NCBI GenBank assembly: GCA_964556545.1
Contig: CAZKWE010000029.1
Span: 3,893 to 67,892, forward strand
Direction: 5' to 3'
DNA: 64,000 nucleotides
DNA from: JALSKU01 sp964556545
GTDB taxonomy: Bacteria > Campylobacterota > Campylobacteria > Campylobacterales > JALSKU01
Shown here: piece after piece, positions 33,242 to 42,457 of the stretch
Numbering within the stretch: position 1 is the first letter of the stretch
Layout: each line of letters starts with the position of its first letter
Position numbers and translations under genes: made by a program
The notes under the pieces: generated by a model
Database searches by the model: none
What the model was told of the DNA's origin: nothing
The model's input: only the letters and a program-made list of their open reading frames with translations

Positions 33242-36200
33242 TTTCATCTTCCTCTTTATATATACGAACATCAAGCGCTAATGATTTAAGTTCATTTGTC
33301 AAAACAAAAAATGTCTCCGGAATTCCGGTTTGAGGCACATTTTCTCCTCTTGTGAGTGCTTTGTAAGCTTTTACACGTCCCTCTACATCATCTGATTTTA
33401 TTGTGAGCATCTCTTTAAGAGTATGTGAAGCACCGTAAGCCTCAAGAGCCCAAACTTCCATCTCTCCAAATCTCTGACCGCCAAAGAGTGCCTTACCTCC
33501 AACTGGCTGCTGAGTAACCAAAGAATAAGGTCCGGTGCTTCTTGCATGAACTTTTTCATCAACCAAGTGATGAAGTTTAAGCATATACATATAGCCTACA
33601 TTGACTCTTTCTTCCATTTTTTCGCCGGTTTTTCCGTCATAAAGTTCAGTCTTGCCGTCCATATCAATTTTTGCCAATTCAAATAATTTTTTAAATTCAT
33701 CCTCATTGACACCTTCAAATATAGGAGTAGCAAATTTAACACCTTTTGACCAATCTCTTGCATAAGCCAACAACTCTTCTTCACTCAAACCATCTAAAAA
33801 TTCAGGTGTAGTCAACTTTGCAACTTTGCTTATCTCTTTCATTTTTTCTCTTAGTTTTTTAAGCCATTCACCCTGCTTTTTCTTAAAAACTTCTTCTATT
33901 TGATCGCCCAATCTTTTTCCCGCAAGACCCAGATGAATTTCTAAAATCTGACCTATATTCATTCTGCTTGGAACACCAAGAGGATTCAAGCATACTTCAA
34001 CACTTCTTCCATCTTTTAAATAAGGCATGTCAACTTCGGGAACTATATTGGAAACAATACCTTTGTTTCCGTGTCTTCCCGCCATTTTATCGCCTACTTT
34101 CAATTTTCTTTTTGTGGCAATATAAACTTTTACAAGCTTTACAACACCGCTTGGAAGAATATCATCTTTTTTTATAACATCAAGTTTTGCATCATGCTCT
34201 TCTTTTAACTCTTTTTTTGCATTTTGAAAATACTCTTTTATATGATTGAATTCATCTTGAATATCTTTTGAAAAAGATTTTACCAGAGAATTAAGTGCAA
34301 ATCTGTTTACATTTTCCAAGTCAGCTTTTTTTATCAAATCACCCGCTTTATACTCATTGGAGCCTATTTTGGCATCAGTTTCAAGAGGATTTTTTGATAA
34401 AAGAGAATTGATTTTTAGTATCTCTTCACGATCAAGCATCAAAAGTCTGTCAAGATGATCACGATCCAATCTCTTTTTTTCTTCTTCAAATGCTTTAACA
34501 GCTCGCGGATCTTTTTCATATCCTTTTTTTGTAAAAATTTTCACATCTATAACAACACCCTCCGTTGAGGATTTTGCATATAGTGATTTATTTACAACAT
34601 GACCTGCTTTTTCTCCAAAAATAGCTCTTAAAAGTCTCTCTTCGGGAGTAGGTTTTATTTCGCCTTTCGGACTTACTTTTCCTACTATTATCATACCCGG
34701 CTTTATATATGTTCCTATTTTGACAATTCCGCTTTCATCAAGATGAGCTAAATCTTCCTCTTTGACATTTGGTATATCTTTTGTAATTTCTTCCGTACCG
34801 TCTTTAAGCTCTCTTGCCTCAACCTCATGTTCGTACACATGAACACTTGTAAAAGTATCTTCGCGTATCAGTTTTTCACTTATAACAATAGCATCTTCAT
34901 AGTTATATCCGTTCCAAGGCAAAAAAGCAACCATAACATTTTTTCCTATAGCCAATTCACCCAGGTCCATATTGGGACCGTCTGCAATAACTTGACCGGC
35001 TTCGATAAACTGACCTTTTTTTACAACAGGATATTGAGTATATGATGTATTTTGATTGGTTCTTACATTTTTTTGCATAGTATAATGATCTATATATGCA
35101 CCTTTATTGTCTTCACCCAAGATATATATATTTTTACTATCAACCTTTTCTACAATCCCTGCTCTTTTGGCTTTTATTGCCGCCCATGAGTCTCTGGCTA
35201 CAATTTTCTCAACTCCTGTACCGACCATTGGAGCTTCATTTTTTAAAAGAGGAACTCCTTGTCGTTGCATATTGGATCCCATTAAGGCTCTGTTTGCATC
35301 ATCGTGTTCCAAAAATGGTATCAAACTTGCCGCAACACCTGTAACCATAACTGAAGCCAAGTCTATAAGGTCAACACTTTCTTTAGGAGCAAGTATAATT
35401 TCACCATCTTTTCTAACTTCAATCAAATCTTCTACAATATTGCCGTTTTTATCCAATTTTGTAGAAGCCGGCGCTATTGTCAAACCCTCTTCCTGAGTAG
35501 CGGTTATATATTTGACTTCACTTGTTACTTTTGCATCTTTTACAACTCTGTAAGGAGCTTCTATAAAACCAAGATCATTGACTTTGGCATAAGTAGCCAA
35601 AGTATTTATAAGTCCTATATTTTGACCTTCCGGAGTTTCTATAGGACAAATTCTTCCATAATGTGTCGGATGAACATCTCTTACTTCAAATCCGGCTCTC
35701 TCTTTCACAAGTCCGCCAACTCCGAGAGCTGAGAGTCTTCTTTTGTGAGTTATTTCACTCAATGGATTGGTTTGATCCATAAACTGAGAAAGTTGTCCAG
35801 TTGTAAAAAATTCCATTATAGAATTTGTTATCATTTTAGAGTTAACCAAATCATACGGCATAATATCTTCTATATTACCGCTAAGAGTAGTAAATTTATC
35901 TTTTATAGCTTTTTGCATTCTTATCAGGCCTGTATGCAATTCATTTGCCAAAAGTTCACCAATTGCTCTGATTCTTCTGTTACCCAAATGGTCTCTGTCA
36001 TCTATATGACCTTGACCATTTTTTACTTTTATTAGATATTTTGCTGTTTTTATAATATCTTCATTTGTTAAAACAGTCACATAATCAGGAATTTCCAATC
36101 CTAACTTGTGATTCATTTTCATACGACCCACTTTTGTCAAATCATATCTTTCAATATTAAAGAAAAGATCATTGACAAATTTTCTTGCCGCCTCTTTCGT

Positions 36201-37370
36201 AACAGGCTCACCGGGTCTCATAACTTTGTGTATTCTTATACAAGAGAGGTCATTTTCATCCTCTACACCCTCAGTCTGTTTTAAAAGCTTAAGTGTTTCA
36301 AAATCAGCAAGAAATGAGTTGATTATAGCATCATCAACTCCCGGTGCCAAGTCATTTGCTATCTCAATTTCATCACAACCCATTTCAATCAATTTCAACA
36401 TTTTGTTTTCATCAAGTTGGGTAAGTGTATCGTATAATATTTCACCACTTTGACTATCTATGATTGGAGATGATAAAAATCTATTGATAAGTGTTTCAGT
36501 CGGATATTCTATCCATTCTACGCCATCAGTTTTTAGTTTATCCGCTTTTTTTCTTGTTAATCTTTTTCCCTCTTTTATAAGAAGATTTCCTTTGTCATCA
36601 TACAGATCAAATTCAACCCTTCCTAAAAAATCTTCCGGATTGAATTTTATCAAAAATTTATTATCTTTTATTATAATTTTTTGTATAGGATAAAATAATT
36701 TTAATATATCTTGTTTGCTGTATCCTAATGCTCTAAATAAAATTGTTATAGGAACTTTTCTTCTTTTATTGATTCTCACATAAAGAATATCTTTGGCATC
36801 ATATTCAAAATAGAGCCATGAGCCTCTATCCGGAATTATTTGTGAAGTATATATGAGTTTACTTGATGCAACAGAACTCTCTTCCTCTTTAAAAATAACT
36901 CCCGGACTTCTGTGAAGCTGATTTACAACAACTCTTTCAACTCCGTTTATAATGAAAGAGACTCTATCTATCATCAATGGAATGTCTCTGATATATATAC
37001 TTTGTTCTTTTATGTCTTTGATACCTTTTTTCTCGCCGGTTTTTTCATCTTTGTCCCAAAGTATCAATCTTATATTCATTTTTAGATTTGCTGCGTAAGT
37101 TAAACCTCTGTCTATACACTCTCTTACGGAATATTTTGGTTTTACCAACTCACTACTTACATACTCCAATGTTATTCTGTTTTGTTGATCATGTATAGGA
37201 AAAATTGATTTGAAGACATGTTCTATACCGCTTTCGCCTTCATTATTTACATTTAAAAAATATTCAAAACTTTTTTGTTGAAGTTGTAAAAGATTGGGGA
37301 CATCTATACTTTTTTTTACTTTTGAAAAATCAACTCTTAATCGATTTCCTGATTTTATGTTATTTGACAT
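33225..37370 (-). CDS. rpoB: RNA polymerase beta subunit
   Basis: The 1381-residue beta subunit. Landmarks include the rifampicin-region sequence GQLSQFMDQTNPLSEITHKRRLSALG, with the usual Gln, Asp, His, Arg and Ser residues of a sensitive form, GYNYEDAIVISEKL, GDKMAGRHGNKGIVS and the C-terminal GGQRFGEMEVWALEAYGA. It follows rplL by 147 bases holding two perfect hairpins, and its stop codon lies within the first codons of rpoC. The protein ends in a very acidic tail (EEDENEENG). No antibiotic-resistance change is evident by eye. Confidence 0.98.
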   Translation of the reverse strand: MSNNIKSGNRLRVDFSKVKKSIDVPNLLQLQQKSFEYFLNVNNEGESGIEHVFKSIFPIHDQQNRITLEYVSSELVKPKYSVRECIDRGLTYAANLKMNIRLILWDKDEKTGEKKGIKDIKEQSIYIRDIPLMIDRVSFIINGVERVVVNQLHRSPGVIFKEEESSVASSKLIYTSQIIPDRGSWLYFEYDAKDILYVRINKRRKVPITILFRALGYSKQDILKLFYPIQKIIIKDNKFLIKFNPEDFLGRVEFDLYDDKGNLLIKEGKRLTRKKADKLKTDGVEWIEYPTETLINRFLSSPIIDSQSGEILYDTLTQLDENKMLKLIEMGCDEIEIANDLAPGVDDAIINSFLADFETLKLLKQTEGVEDENDLSCIRIHKVMRPGEPVTKEAARKFVNDLFFNIERYDLTKVGRMKMNHKLGLEIPDYVTVLTNEDIIKTAKYLIKVKNGQGHIDDRDHLGNRRIRAIGELLANELHTGLIRMQKAIKDKFTTLSGNIEDIMPYDLVNSKMITNSIMEFFTTGQLSQFMDQTNPLSEITHKRRLSALGVGGLVKERAGFEVRDVHPTHYGRICPIETPEGQNIGLINTLATYAKVNDLGFIEAPYRVVKDAKVTSEVKYITATQEEGLTIAPASTKLDKNGNIVEDLIEVRKDGEIILAPKESVDLIDLASVMVTGVAASLIPFLEHDDANRALMGSNMQRQGVPLLKNEAPMVGTGVEKIVARDSWAAIKAKRAGIVEKVDSKNIYILGEDNKGAYIDHYTMQKNVRTNQNTSYTQYPVVKKGQFIEAGQVIADGPNMDLGELAIGKNVMVAFLPWNGYNYEDAIVISEKLIREDTFTSVHVYEHEVEARELKDGTEEITKDIPNVKEEDLAHLDESGIVKIGTYIKPGMIIVGKVSPKGEIKPTPEERLLRAIFGEKAGHVVNKSLYAKSSTEGVVIDVKIFTKKGYEKDPRAVKAFEEEKKRLDRDHLDRLLMLDREEILKINSLLSKNPLETDAKIGSNEYKAGDLIKKADLENVNRFALNSLVKSFSKDIQDEFNHIKEYFQNAKKELKEEHDAKLDVIKKDDILPSGVVKLVKVYIATKRKLKVGDKMAGRHGNKGIVSNIVPEVDMPYLKDGRSVEVCLNPLGVPSRMNIGQILEIHLGLAGKRLGDQIEEVFKKKQGEWLKKLREKMKEISKVAKLTTPEFLDGLSEEELLAYARDWSKGVKFATPIFEGVNEDEFKKLFELAKIDMDGKTELYDGKTGEKMEERVNVGYMYMLKLHHLVDEKVHARSTGPYSLVTQQPVGGKALFGGQRFGEMEVWALEAYGASHTLKEMLTIKSDDVEGRVKAYKALTRGENVPQTGIPETFFVLTNELKSLALDVRIYKEEDENEENG

Positions 37371-37428
37371 GAATTCTACCTCATAGTAGTATTTTTTTTA
37401 TTGCTGTCGCAATAAAATAGAAGAAGTT

Positions 37429-37510
37429 GTTTTGAAAAACTTTTCAAAACATTTAACACCATTATTACGGTTGTGCTAAAGTTTGATGCAGGAAAACTTC
37501 CTGCATCAAA
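37429..37510 (-). promoter_or_regulatory. Two perfect hairpins in the rplL-rpoB spacer
   Basis: TTTGATGCAGGAA (37482-37494) pairs with TTCCTGCATCAAA (37498-37510), a 13-bp stem with a 3-base loop seven bases after the rplL stop. Further on, GTTTTGAAAA (37429-37438) pairs with TTTTCAAAAC (37441-37450). Neither has a clean U-tract. In E. coli the same spacer holds an attenuator and an RNase III site that lower rpoBC relative to rplJL; the same role is inferred here. Confidence 0.65.
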
Positions 37511-37517
37511 TATATAA

Positions 37518-37892
37518 TTACTTGATTTCAGCGGTTGCGCCAGCTTCTTCAAGTTGTTTTTTAATCTCTTCAGCCTCATCTTTGGAGATTCCCTCTTTAA
37601 GAGTTGTCGGAACCTCTTCAACAGCAGCTTTTGCTTCTTTTAAACCTAAACCGGTTATTGCTCTGACAGCTTTTATTGCATTTATTTTCTTATCGCCAGC
37701 AGCAGTCAATATTACATCGAATTCCGTTTTTTCTTCAGCAGCAGCAGCTTCTCCACCGGCAGCACCACCAGCTACAACGGTAGGTTGAGCTGAAACACCG
37801 AATTTTTCTTCAAACTCTTTTACAAGTTCGGAAAGTTCTAATACACTAAGATTTGAGATATACTCTAATACATCTTCTTTAGTTATTGCCAT
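37518..37892 (-). CDS. rplL: 50S ribosomal protein L7/L12
   Basis: A 124-residue L7/L12, present as several copies on the ribosomal stalk where it recruits GTPase factors. The N-terminal dimerisation segment is followed by an Ala/Gly-rich hinge (TVVAGGAAGGEAAAAEEKTE) and the C-terminal domain INAIKAVRAITGLGLKEAKAAVE. It lies 43 bases after rplJ, with which it forms one translational unit. A strong hairpin follows the stop codon. Confidence 0.97.
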   Translation of the reverse strand: MAITKEDVLEYISNLSVLELSELVKEFEEKFGVSAQPTVVAGGAAGGEAAAAEEKTEFDVILTAAGDKKINAIKAVRAITGLGLKEAKAAVEEVPTTLKEGISKDEAEEIKKQLEEAGATAEIK

Positions 37893-37935
37893 TTTTTCAT
37901 CCTTTTATTTTATTATTTCAAAATTTTAAACTGCA

Positions 37936-38427
37936 CTATGCAGCTTCTTCTTCAAGTTTAGCTCTAAGATTGTCAAGACCGGTAACAAAGTTTCTTGCAG
38001 GTGCTGTCCAAACAGAAAGCAACATACCAAGCAACTCATCATGTCCGGGCAATTTGGCCATAGCATTAATCGTTTCAATATCCGCAACTTTACCTTCAAG
38101 ATATCCGGTTTTTATAATAAACTTGTCTTTATTGTCATTAGCAAATTTATCAGCAACTTTACATGCTGAAATTTGGTCATTTGACCATATTGCAATATTG
38201 TTTCCGACAATATCAAGCTTATCAAAACCGACTTTTTCAGCTGCCAATGTTACGAAACTATTTTTTACAACTCTTACTTTTGTTTCATTCTCATCAGCAT
38301 ACTGTCTTAAAGCTTCAAGCTGTTTGTGAGTTATACCGCTGAATCCGCAGATAACTACTGCACCGGAAGATTTAAACTCATCAGCGAGATAATCAATTCT
38401 TTCGGCTTTTTGGCTTCTTGTTAGCAT
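37936..38427 (-). CDS. rplJ: 50S ribosomal protein L10
   Basis: A 163-residue L10, the base of the L7/L12 stalk. It begins MLTRSQKAERIDYLADEFKSSGAVVICGF, with LRQYADENETKVRVVKNSFVTLA and ends in the helical tail that binds L7/L12 dimers. Upstream, between rplA and rplJ, is an RNA element matching the L10 leader, so translation is probably repressed by the L10-L7/L12 complex. The ATG follows AAAGGAGAATAA. Confidence 0.96.
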   Translation of the reverse strand: MLTRSQKAERIDYLADEFKSSGAVVICGFSGITHKQLEALRQYADENETKVRVVKNSFVTLAAEKVGFDKLDIVGNNIAIWSNDQISACKVADKFANDNKDKFIIKTGYLEGKVADIETINAMAKLPGHDELLGMLLSVWTAPARNFVTGLDNLRAKLEEEAA

Positions 38428-38444
38428 TTATTCTCCTTTCAAAA

Positions 38445-38503
38445 CTTCGAACTTCGGCGGGATTTATGGGGATAAGGAGTACCCCCCACCAGCTGTCTTC
38501 AGT
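38445..38503 (-). promoter_or_regulatory. Ribosomal protein L10 leader
   Basis: On the minus strand the 86-base rplA-rplJ spacer contains GAAGACAGCTGGTGGGGGG, then CCTTATCCCC and ATCCCGCCGAAGTTCGAAG. The AGACAGCxGGTG...TxxTCCxGCCGAGG arrangement is the conserved kink-turn/stem core of the L10 leader in many bacteria. GGTGGGGGGTACTCC and GGAGTACCCCCC-type complementarity, plus GGGATAAGG opposite CCTTATCCCC, allow the expected stems. It is the binding site for autorepression by L10(L12). Confidence 0.7.
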
Positions 38504-38514
38504 TTTAAGATTAA

Positions 38515-39219
38515 TTATTTTATATCCATTAGTTCAAGTACATCAAGATGTACTGACGGACTCATTGTTAATGACAAAGCGGCATTTTTTATATATCTTC
38601 CTTTTGAAGCTGCCGGCTTGTGTTTGTTTATGGCTTGGATAAAAGTTGTTAAATTTTCATTGATTTGCTCTTTTGAAAAACTTACTTTACCTATTCCGGC
38701 ATGAATATTTCCCTGTTTGTCAACTCTGAAATTAACCTGACCGCCTTTAGCATTTTTAACTGCTTGGGCTACATCCATGGTAACTGTACCGGTTTTCGGA
38801 TTGGGCATAAGACCTTTTGGTCCCAATGTTCTACCAACTTTTCCAACCAAACCCATCATATTTGGTGTTGCAATCAAAACATCAAAATCTATCTTGCCTG
38901 CTTGTATATCTTCAATCAATTCTTCAGCACCTACCAAATCAGCTCCGGCCTCATTTGCTTCGTCTGCTTTTGCATCTTTGGCAACAACGGCAACTCTGAC
39001 TTTTTTGCCCGTACCCGCAGGAAGAACTACCGATCCTCTTACCATTTGGTCGGCATGTCTGGGATCAACATTAAGTTTTAATGCAATTTCTACTGTTTCA
39101 TCAAATTTTGTTGAAGCCAGATTTTTAACTACTTCTACAGCCTCATCTTTTTGATAAACACTATTTTTGTCAAATTTTTTATTTAATTCTTGAAATCTTT
39201 TTGAAATCTTTTTTGCCAT
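38515..39219 (-). CDS. rplA: 50S ribosomal protein L1
   Basis: A 234-residue L1, which forms the mobile stalk at the E site and in many bacteria represses its own operon. It begins MAKKISKRFQELNKKFD and includes VDPRHADQMVRGSVVLPAGTGKKVRVAV and VGRTLGPKGLMPNPKTGTVTMDV, all diagnostic. It lies 53 bases after rplK. Length is normal. Confidence 0.97.
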   Translation of the reverse strand: MAKKISKRFQELNKKFDKNSVYQKDEAVEVVKNLASTKFDETVEIALKLNVDPRHADQMVRGSVVLPAGTGKKVRVAVVAKDAKADEANEAGADLVGAEELIEDIQAGKIDFDVLIATPNMMGLVGKVGRTLGPKGLMPNPKTGTVTMDVAQAVKNAKGGQVNFRVDKQGNIHAGIGKVSFSKEQINENLTTFIQAINKHKPAASKGRYIKNAALSLTMSPSVHLDVLELMDIK

Positions 39220-39272
39220 TATATTCTCCGCATTTTTTTTGCTACCACATTATCCCAAGTGGTTGGGGATTT

Positions 39273-39698
39273 TTACTCAACTATCTCTATGCCCATGCTT
39301 CTTGCACTGCCTTCAATGATTTTTGAAGCAGCAGCTACATCTTTTGTGTTGAGATCAGCTATTTTTTTAGCAACGATATCTTCAACTTGAGCACGAGTTA
39401 ACTTGCCAACTTTATTTTTTAAAGGATTATCACTCCCCTTTTTTATATTGGCAGCTTTTTTTATAAGATCTGAAGCCGGGGGTTGTTTGGTAATAAATGT
39501 AAAACTTCTATCGGCATAAACAGTGATAACCACAGGTATTTTAAAACCCATCATATCTTTTGTTTTTTCATTAAAAGCTTTACAAAACTCCATAATATTT
39601 ACACCTTGCTGACCCAGTGCAGGACCTACCGGTGGTGAAGGATTTGCTTTTCCGGCTTCTATTTGAAGCTTTATTTCGCCAGTTACTTTTTTAGCCAT
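39273..39698 (-). CDS. rplK: 50S ribosomal protein L11
   Basis: A 141-residue L11, part of the GTPase-associated centre and needed for stringent-response activation. It begins MAKKVTGEIKLQIEAGKANPSPPVGPALGQQGVN, with FITKQPPASDLIKKAANIKKGS and the C-terminal RNA-binding AKKIADLNTKDVAAASKIIEGSARSMGI. The 189-base AT-rich gap to nusG may hold the L1 autoregulatory site or a promoter, but I see no unambiguous element there. Confidence 0.97.
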   Translation of the reverse strand: MAKKVTGEIKLQIEAGKANPSPPVGPALGQQGVNIMEFCKAFNEKTKDMMGFKIPVVITVYADRSFTFITKQPPASDLIKKAANIKKGSDNPLKNKVGKLTRAQVEDIVAKKIADLNTKDVAAASKIIEGSARSMGIEIVE

Positions 39699-39887
39699 TT
39701 CTTTCCTTTATCTAATTTTTATATTTTTACCTTAAACAGTAAAAACATATATTTGCTTTACTCTGTTTTATACGATCAACATAATGCTATATGTTTGATA
39801 TCATATTGCAAACAAAATCTACGACTTTGAAACAATATATGATATTTTATTTATAGAATCAAAACAAGCTATTGCTATTTTCAAATT

Positions 39888-40418
39888 CTATACTATCTTT
39901 TCTACCTGAGAATACAAAATCTCAACCGGTGTACTTCTTCCAAAAATGGAAACATTTAATTTTAATTTTCCATGCTCCATATCATACTCTTCCACTACAC
40001 CTATAAAGTTTGCAAAAGGTCCTTCGATAATTCTAACATTCTCACCTTCATCAAAAGATACTTTTGGTCTTGGTTCACCTTTTTTATTGGCTTTTTCAAG
40101 TATCAATTCTATATCTTTATCGCTTAAAGGTGTAGGTTTTTTAGATTCACCGATAAATCTGCTTACTCTTGGCAGTGACTGTATTTTTTGCCAAAAATTC
40201 GTATCAAGATCTATTTGGGCAAAAACATATCCGGAATAAAGACTTCTCTCGCTTATTTTCTTTTTGCCGTTTTTTATCTCGATGACATCTTCAGTAGGCA
40301 CTATAACTTCACCTAATTTATCTTCAATACCATACTGCTGTGCCAAATTTTTTATAGCCTCTTTAACACTTTGTTCACTACCTGCATAAGTCTGTATAGC
40401 ATACCATTTTAATGACAT
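39888..40418 (-). CDS. nusG: Transcription termination/antitermination protein NusG
   Basis: A 176-residue NusG: an NGN domain (KWYAIQTYAGSEQSVKEAIKNL, YSGYVFAQIDLDTNFWQKIQSLPRVSRFIG) and a C-terminal KOW domain (GENVRIIEGPFANFIGVVEEYD). It binds RNA polymerase and links it to Rho or the ribosome. It follows secE by 13 bases, the universal order. Size and motifs are normal. Confidence 0.97.
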   Translation of the reverse strand: MSLKWYAIQTYAGSEQSVKEAIKNLAQQYGIEDKLGEVIVPTEDVIEIKNGKKKISERSLYSGYVFAQIDLDTNFWQKIQSLPRVSRFIGESKKPTPLSDKDIELILEKANKKGEPRPKVSFDEGENVRIIEGPFANFIGVVEEYDMEHGKLKLNVSIFGRSTPVEILYSQVEKIV

Positions 40419-40431
40419 ATTTCTACCTAAC

Positions 40432-40611
40432 CTATGCTATATGTGATAATGTAAATGACATAATCAAATCAATAAGTGCTAAAAATATAGCTACTACAGT
40501 TACGACTACCACAACAGATACAAAAGCATTTCTTACCTGTTCCTTAGTTGGGAATATAACTTTTGTCAATTCTGCTCTGGAATGTTTTATGTAACTCAAT
40601 ATTTTATCCAT
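40432..40611 (-). CDS. secE: Preprotein translocase subunit SecE
   Basis: A 59-residue SecE in the short one-helix form: MDKILSYIKHSRAELTKVIF, then PTKEQVRNAF, then one membrane helix made of a valine-rich run (SVVVVVTVVAIFLALIDLIM). The conserved amphipathic ELxKVxWPT-like segment appears as ELTKVIFPTKE. Together with SecY and SecG it forms the translocon. It sits between tRNA-Trp and nusG, the standard place, and is easily missed because of its length. Confidence 0.93.
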   Translation of the reverse strand: MDKILSYIKHSRAELTKVIFPTKEQVRNAFVSVVVVVTVVAIFLALIDLIMSFTLSHIA

Positions 40612-40627
40612 ATATATATCCTTGTAA

Positions 40628-40704
40628 TGGCAGGGCAGGAGGGACTCGAACCCCCAGCCATCGGATTTGGAATCCGGCGCTCTACCAATTGGAGCTACTG
40701 CCCT
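40628..40704 (-). tRNA. tRNA-Trp (anticodon CCA)
   Basis: A 77-base minus-strand cloverleaf with acceptor AGGGCAG/CTGCCCT, discriminator G, encoded CCA, anticodon CCA in ATTCCAAAT and T arm GGGGGTTCGAGTCCCTC. It lies between rpmG and secE, as in Campylobacter and E. coli relatives. Confidence 0.97.
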
Positions 40705-40723
40705 ATTTTTAGACCAATCTAAA

Positions 40724-40882
40724 CTATGATTTTAGCTTAACTTCTTTATGAAGTGTATGTTTCTTTAGTCTAGGACTATACTTTTTAACTTCAAATTTTT
40801 CAGAATGAGTTTTACTGTTTTTTGTGGTAGTATAATTAATATCACCACTTTCTGTACATTTAAGACCTATTTTTACTCTCAT
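40724..40882 (-). CDS. rpmG: 50S ribosomal protein L33
   Basis: A 52-residue L33 read on the minus strand: it begins MRVKIGLKCTESGDINYTTT and ends KKHTLHKEVKLKS. Only one of the four zinc-ligand cysteines of the C+ form remains (KCTES; the second pair reads YSPRLKK), so it is a zinc-independent form, as I recall is usual for this phylum. It lies 65 bases after tuf across a terminator-like hairpin and 19 bases before tRNA-Trp. Confidence 0.93.
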   Translation of the reverse strand: MRVKIGLKCTESGDINYTTTKNSKTHSEKFEVKKYSPRLKKHTLHKEVKLKS

Positions 40883-40903
40883 TTTGTATCCTTGTAAAAA
40901 ATG

Positions 40904-40928
40904 AAACGAGGCAAATAATGCCTCGTTT
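40904..40928 (-). terminator. Intrinsic terminator between tuf and rpmG
   Basis: AAACGAGGCA/TGCCTCGTTT, a perfect 10-bp stem with a 5-base loop, followed on the minus strand by CATTTTTT. It lies 20 bases after the tuf stop and should end or attenuate the tRNA-tuf transcript before rpmG. Confidence 0.8.
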
Positions 40929-40947
40929 TAGTTTTAATTTTTTATAA

Positions 40948-42147
40948 TTAAGCTACTATTTTAGAAACAACACCGGCACCAACTGTTCTACCGCCTTCTC
41001 TGATAGCAAATCTAGTACCTTCTTCCATAGCAATTGGTGCAATCAATTCAACAGAAATTTTTACATTATCACCCGGCATAACCATTTCTGTACCTTCAGG
41101 CAATGTGATTGAACCTGTAACATCAGTAGTTCTTACATAAAATTGTGGTCTGTAGTTGTTGAAGAAAGGAGTATGTCTTCCACCCTCTTCTTTTGTTAAA
41201 ATATAAACTTCAGCTTCAAATTTAGTATGAGGAGTGATTGAGCCCGGCTTACAAAGTACCATACCTCTTTCAACATCTTCTTTTTTTGTTCCTCTTAAAA
41301 GTACACCGCAGTTATCACCGGCAACACCCTGATCTAATTCTTTTCTAAACATTTCAACACCGGTTACTACTGTTTTTTGAGTTGGTTTGATACCTACTAT
41401 TTCTATCTCATCGCCAACTTTTACAACACCTCTTTCTATTCTACCTGTTACAACTGTTCCTCTTCCTGATATTGAGAAAACATCTTCAACAGGCATTAAG
41501 AAATCCTTATCGGTATCTCTTTCCGGAGTAGGAATGTATTCATCAACTTCATTCATAAGTTCAATAATTTTTTCACTCCACTCGCCAAGATTTCCTGATT
41601 TTACCTCTTCAAGAGCTTTAAGAGCAGAACCGGCTACGATAGGTGTATCGTCACCAGGAAATTGATACTCATCAAGCAATTCTCTAATTTCCATTTCGAC
41701 TAATTCTAACAACTCTTCATCATCTACCATGTCAGCCTTATTCATAAAAACCACTATATAAGGTACACCGACCTGTCTTGAAAGCAAGATATGCTCTCTA
41801 GTTTGCGGCATAGGACCATCAGCTGCACTAACAACCAAAATTGCACCATCCATTTGAGCTGCACCTGTAATCATATTTTTTACATAGTCAGCGTGTCCGG
41901 GACAATCAACATGTGCATAGTGTCTTTTGTCAGTTTCATACTCAATATGAGATGTAGCGATAGTGATACCTCTTTCTCTCTCTTCAGGAGCATTATCAAT
42001 TTGATCAAAATCTTTCTTTTCTGCAAGACCTTTTTCTGCCAAAACAGCTGATATAGCAGCAGTTAAAGTAGTTTTACCATGATCAACATGACCGATGGTA
42101 CCTATATTTACATGTGGTTTACTTCTTTCGTATTTCTCTTTTGCCAT
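40948..42147 (-). CDS. tuf: Elongation factor Tu
   Basis: A 399-residue EF-Tu that brings aminoacyl-tRNA to the ribosome. Visible motifs: GTIGHVDHGKTTLTAAIS, DNAPEERERGITIATSHIEYE, DCPGHADYVKNMITGAAQMDGA, FMNKADMVDDEE, and the C-terminal NYRPQFYVRTTDVTGSI and REGGRTVGAGVVSKIV. It is the only tuf in the window. It follows four tRNA genes and precedes rpmG, tRNA-Trp and secE, the tufB-like setting. Confidence 0.98.
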   Translation of the reverse strand: MAKEKYERSKPHVNIGTIGHVDHGKTTLTAAISAVLAEKGLAEKKDFDQIDNAPEERERGITIATSHIEYETDKRHYAHVDCPGHADYVKNMITGAAQMDGAILVVSAADGPMPQTREHILLSRQVGVPYIVVFMNKADMVDDEELLELVEMEIRELLDEYQFPGDDTPIVAGSALKALEEVKSGNLGEWSEKIIELMNEVDEYIPTPERDTDKDFLMPVEDVFSISGRGTVVTGRIERGVVKVGDEIEIVGIKPTQKTVVTGVEMFRKELDQGVAGDNCGVLLRGTKKEDVERGMVLCKPGSITPHTKFEAEVYILTKEEGGRHTPFFNNYRPQFYVRTTDVTGSITLPEGTEMVMPGDNVKISVELIAPIAMEEGTRFAIREGGRTVGAGVVSKIVA

Positions 42148-42240
42148 CTTTTCCTCCGTGGGTAATTTTTGTTTTACTTACATCATTGGCATTGCATGCA
42201 AGTTAAAAGCTTCGGCCGAAACTTTTGTTTTTATGTGTAA

Positions 42241-42315
<75 letters not shown>

Positions 42316-42457
42316 AAACTCTCATATAACTAACTACAAAAACAAATCAAAAAACTTAGGGGCTTATAAAAATTAAGTTGCAGAGTACTCTAATAATGTC
42401 GAAACAATTCAGTTCTTTTTATCAGTATTTCTTTGCAACAGCTCCCAGTTTTTGATA

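Noticed and set aside
35096..35496. Plus-strand frames opposite rpoB, and similar long frames opposite rpoC, tuf, fusA and ilvD.
   Set aside because: Antisense shadows of strongly conserved genes, with residue composition typical of reversed coding sequence.
37376..37621. Minus-strand frame of 81 codons across the rplL-rpoB spacer.
   Set aside because: It overlaps rplL out of frame and the two hairpins; no similarity to a known protein.
39699..39887. Possible L1 autoregulatory site upstream of rplK.
   Set aside because: Only weak AT-rich dyads such as CATATATTG/CAATATG are visible; no convincing copy of the L1 rRNA-binding site.
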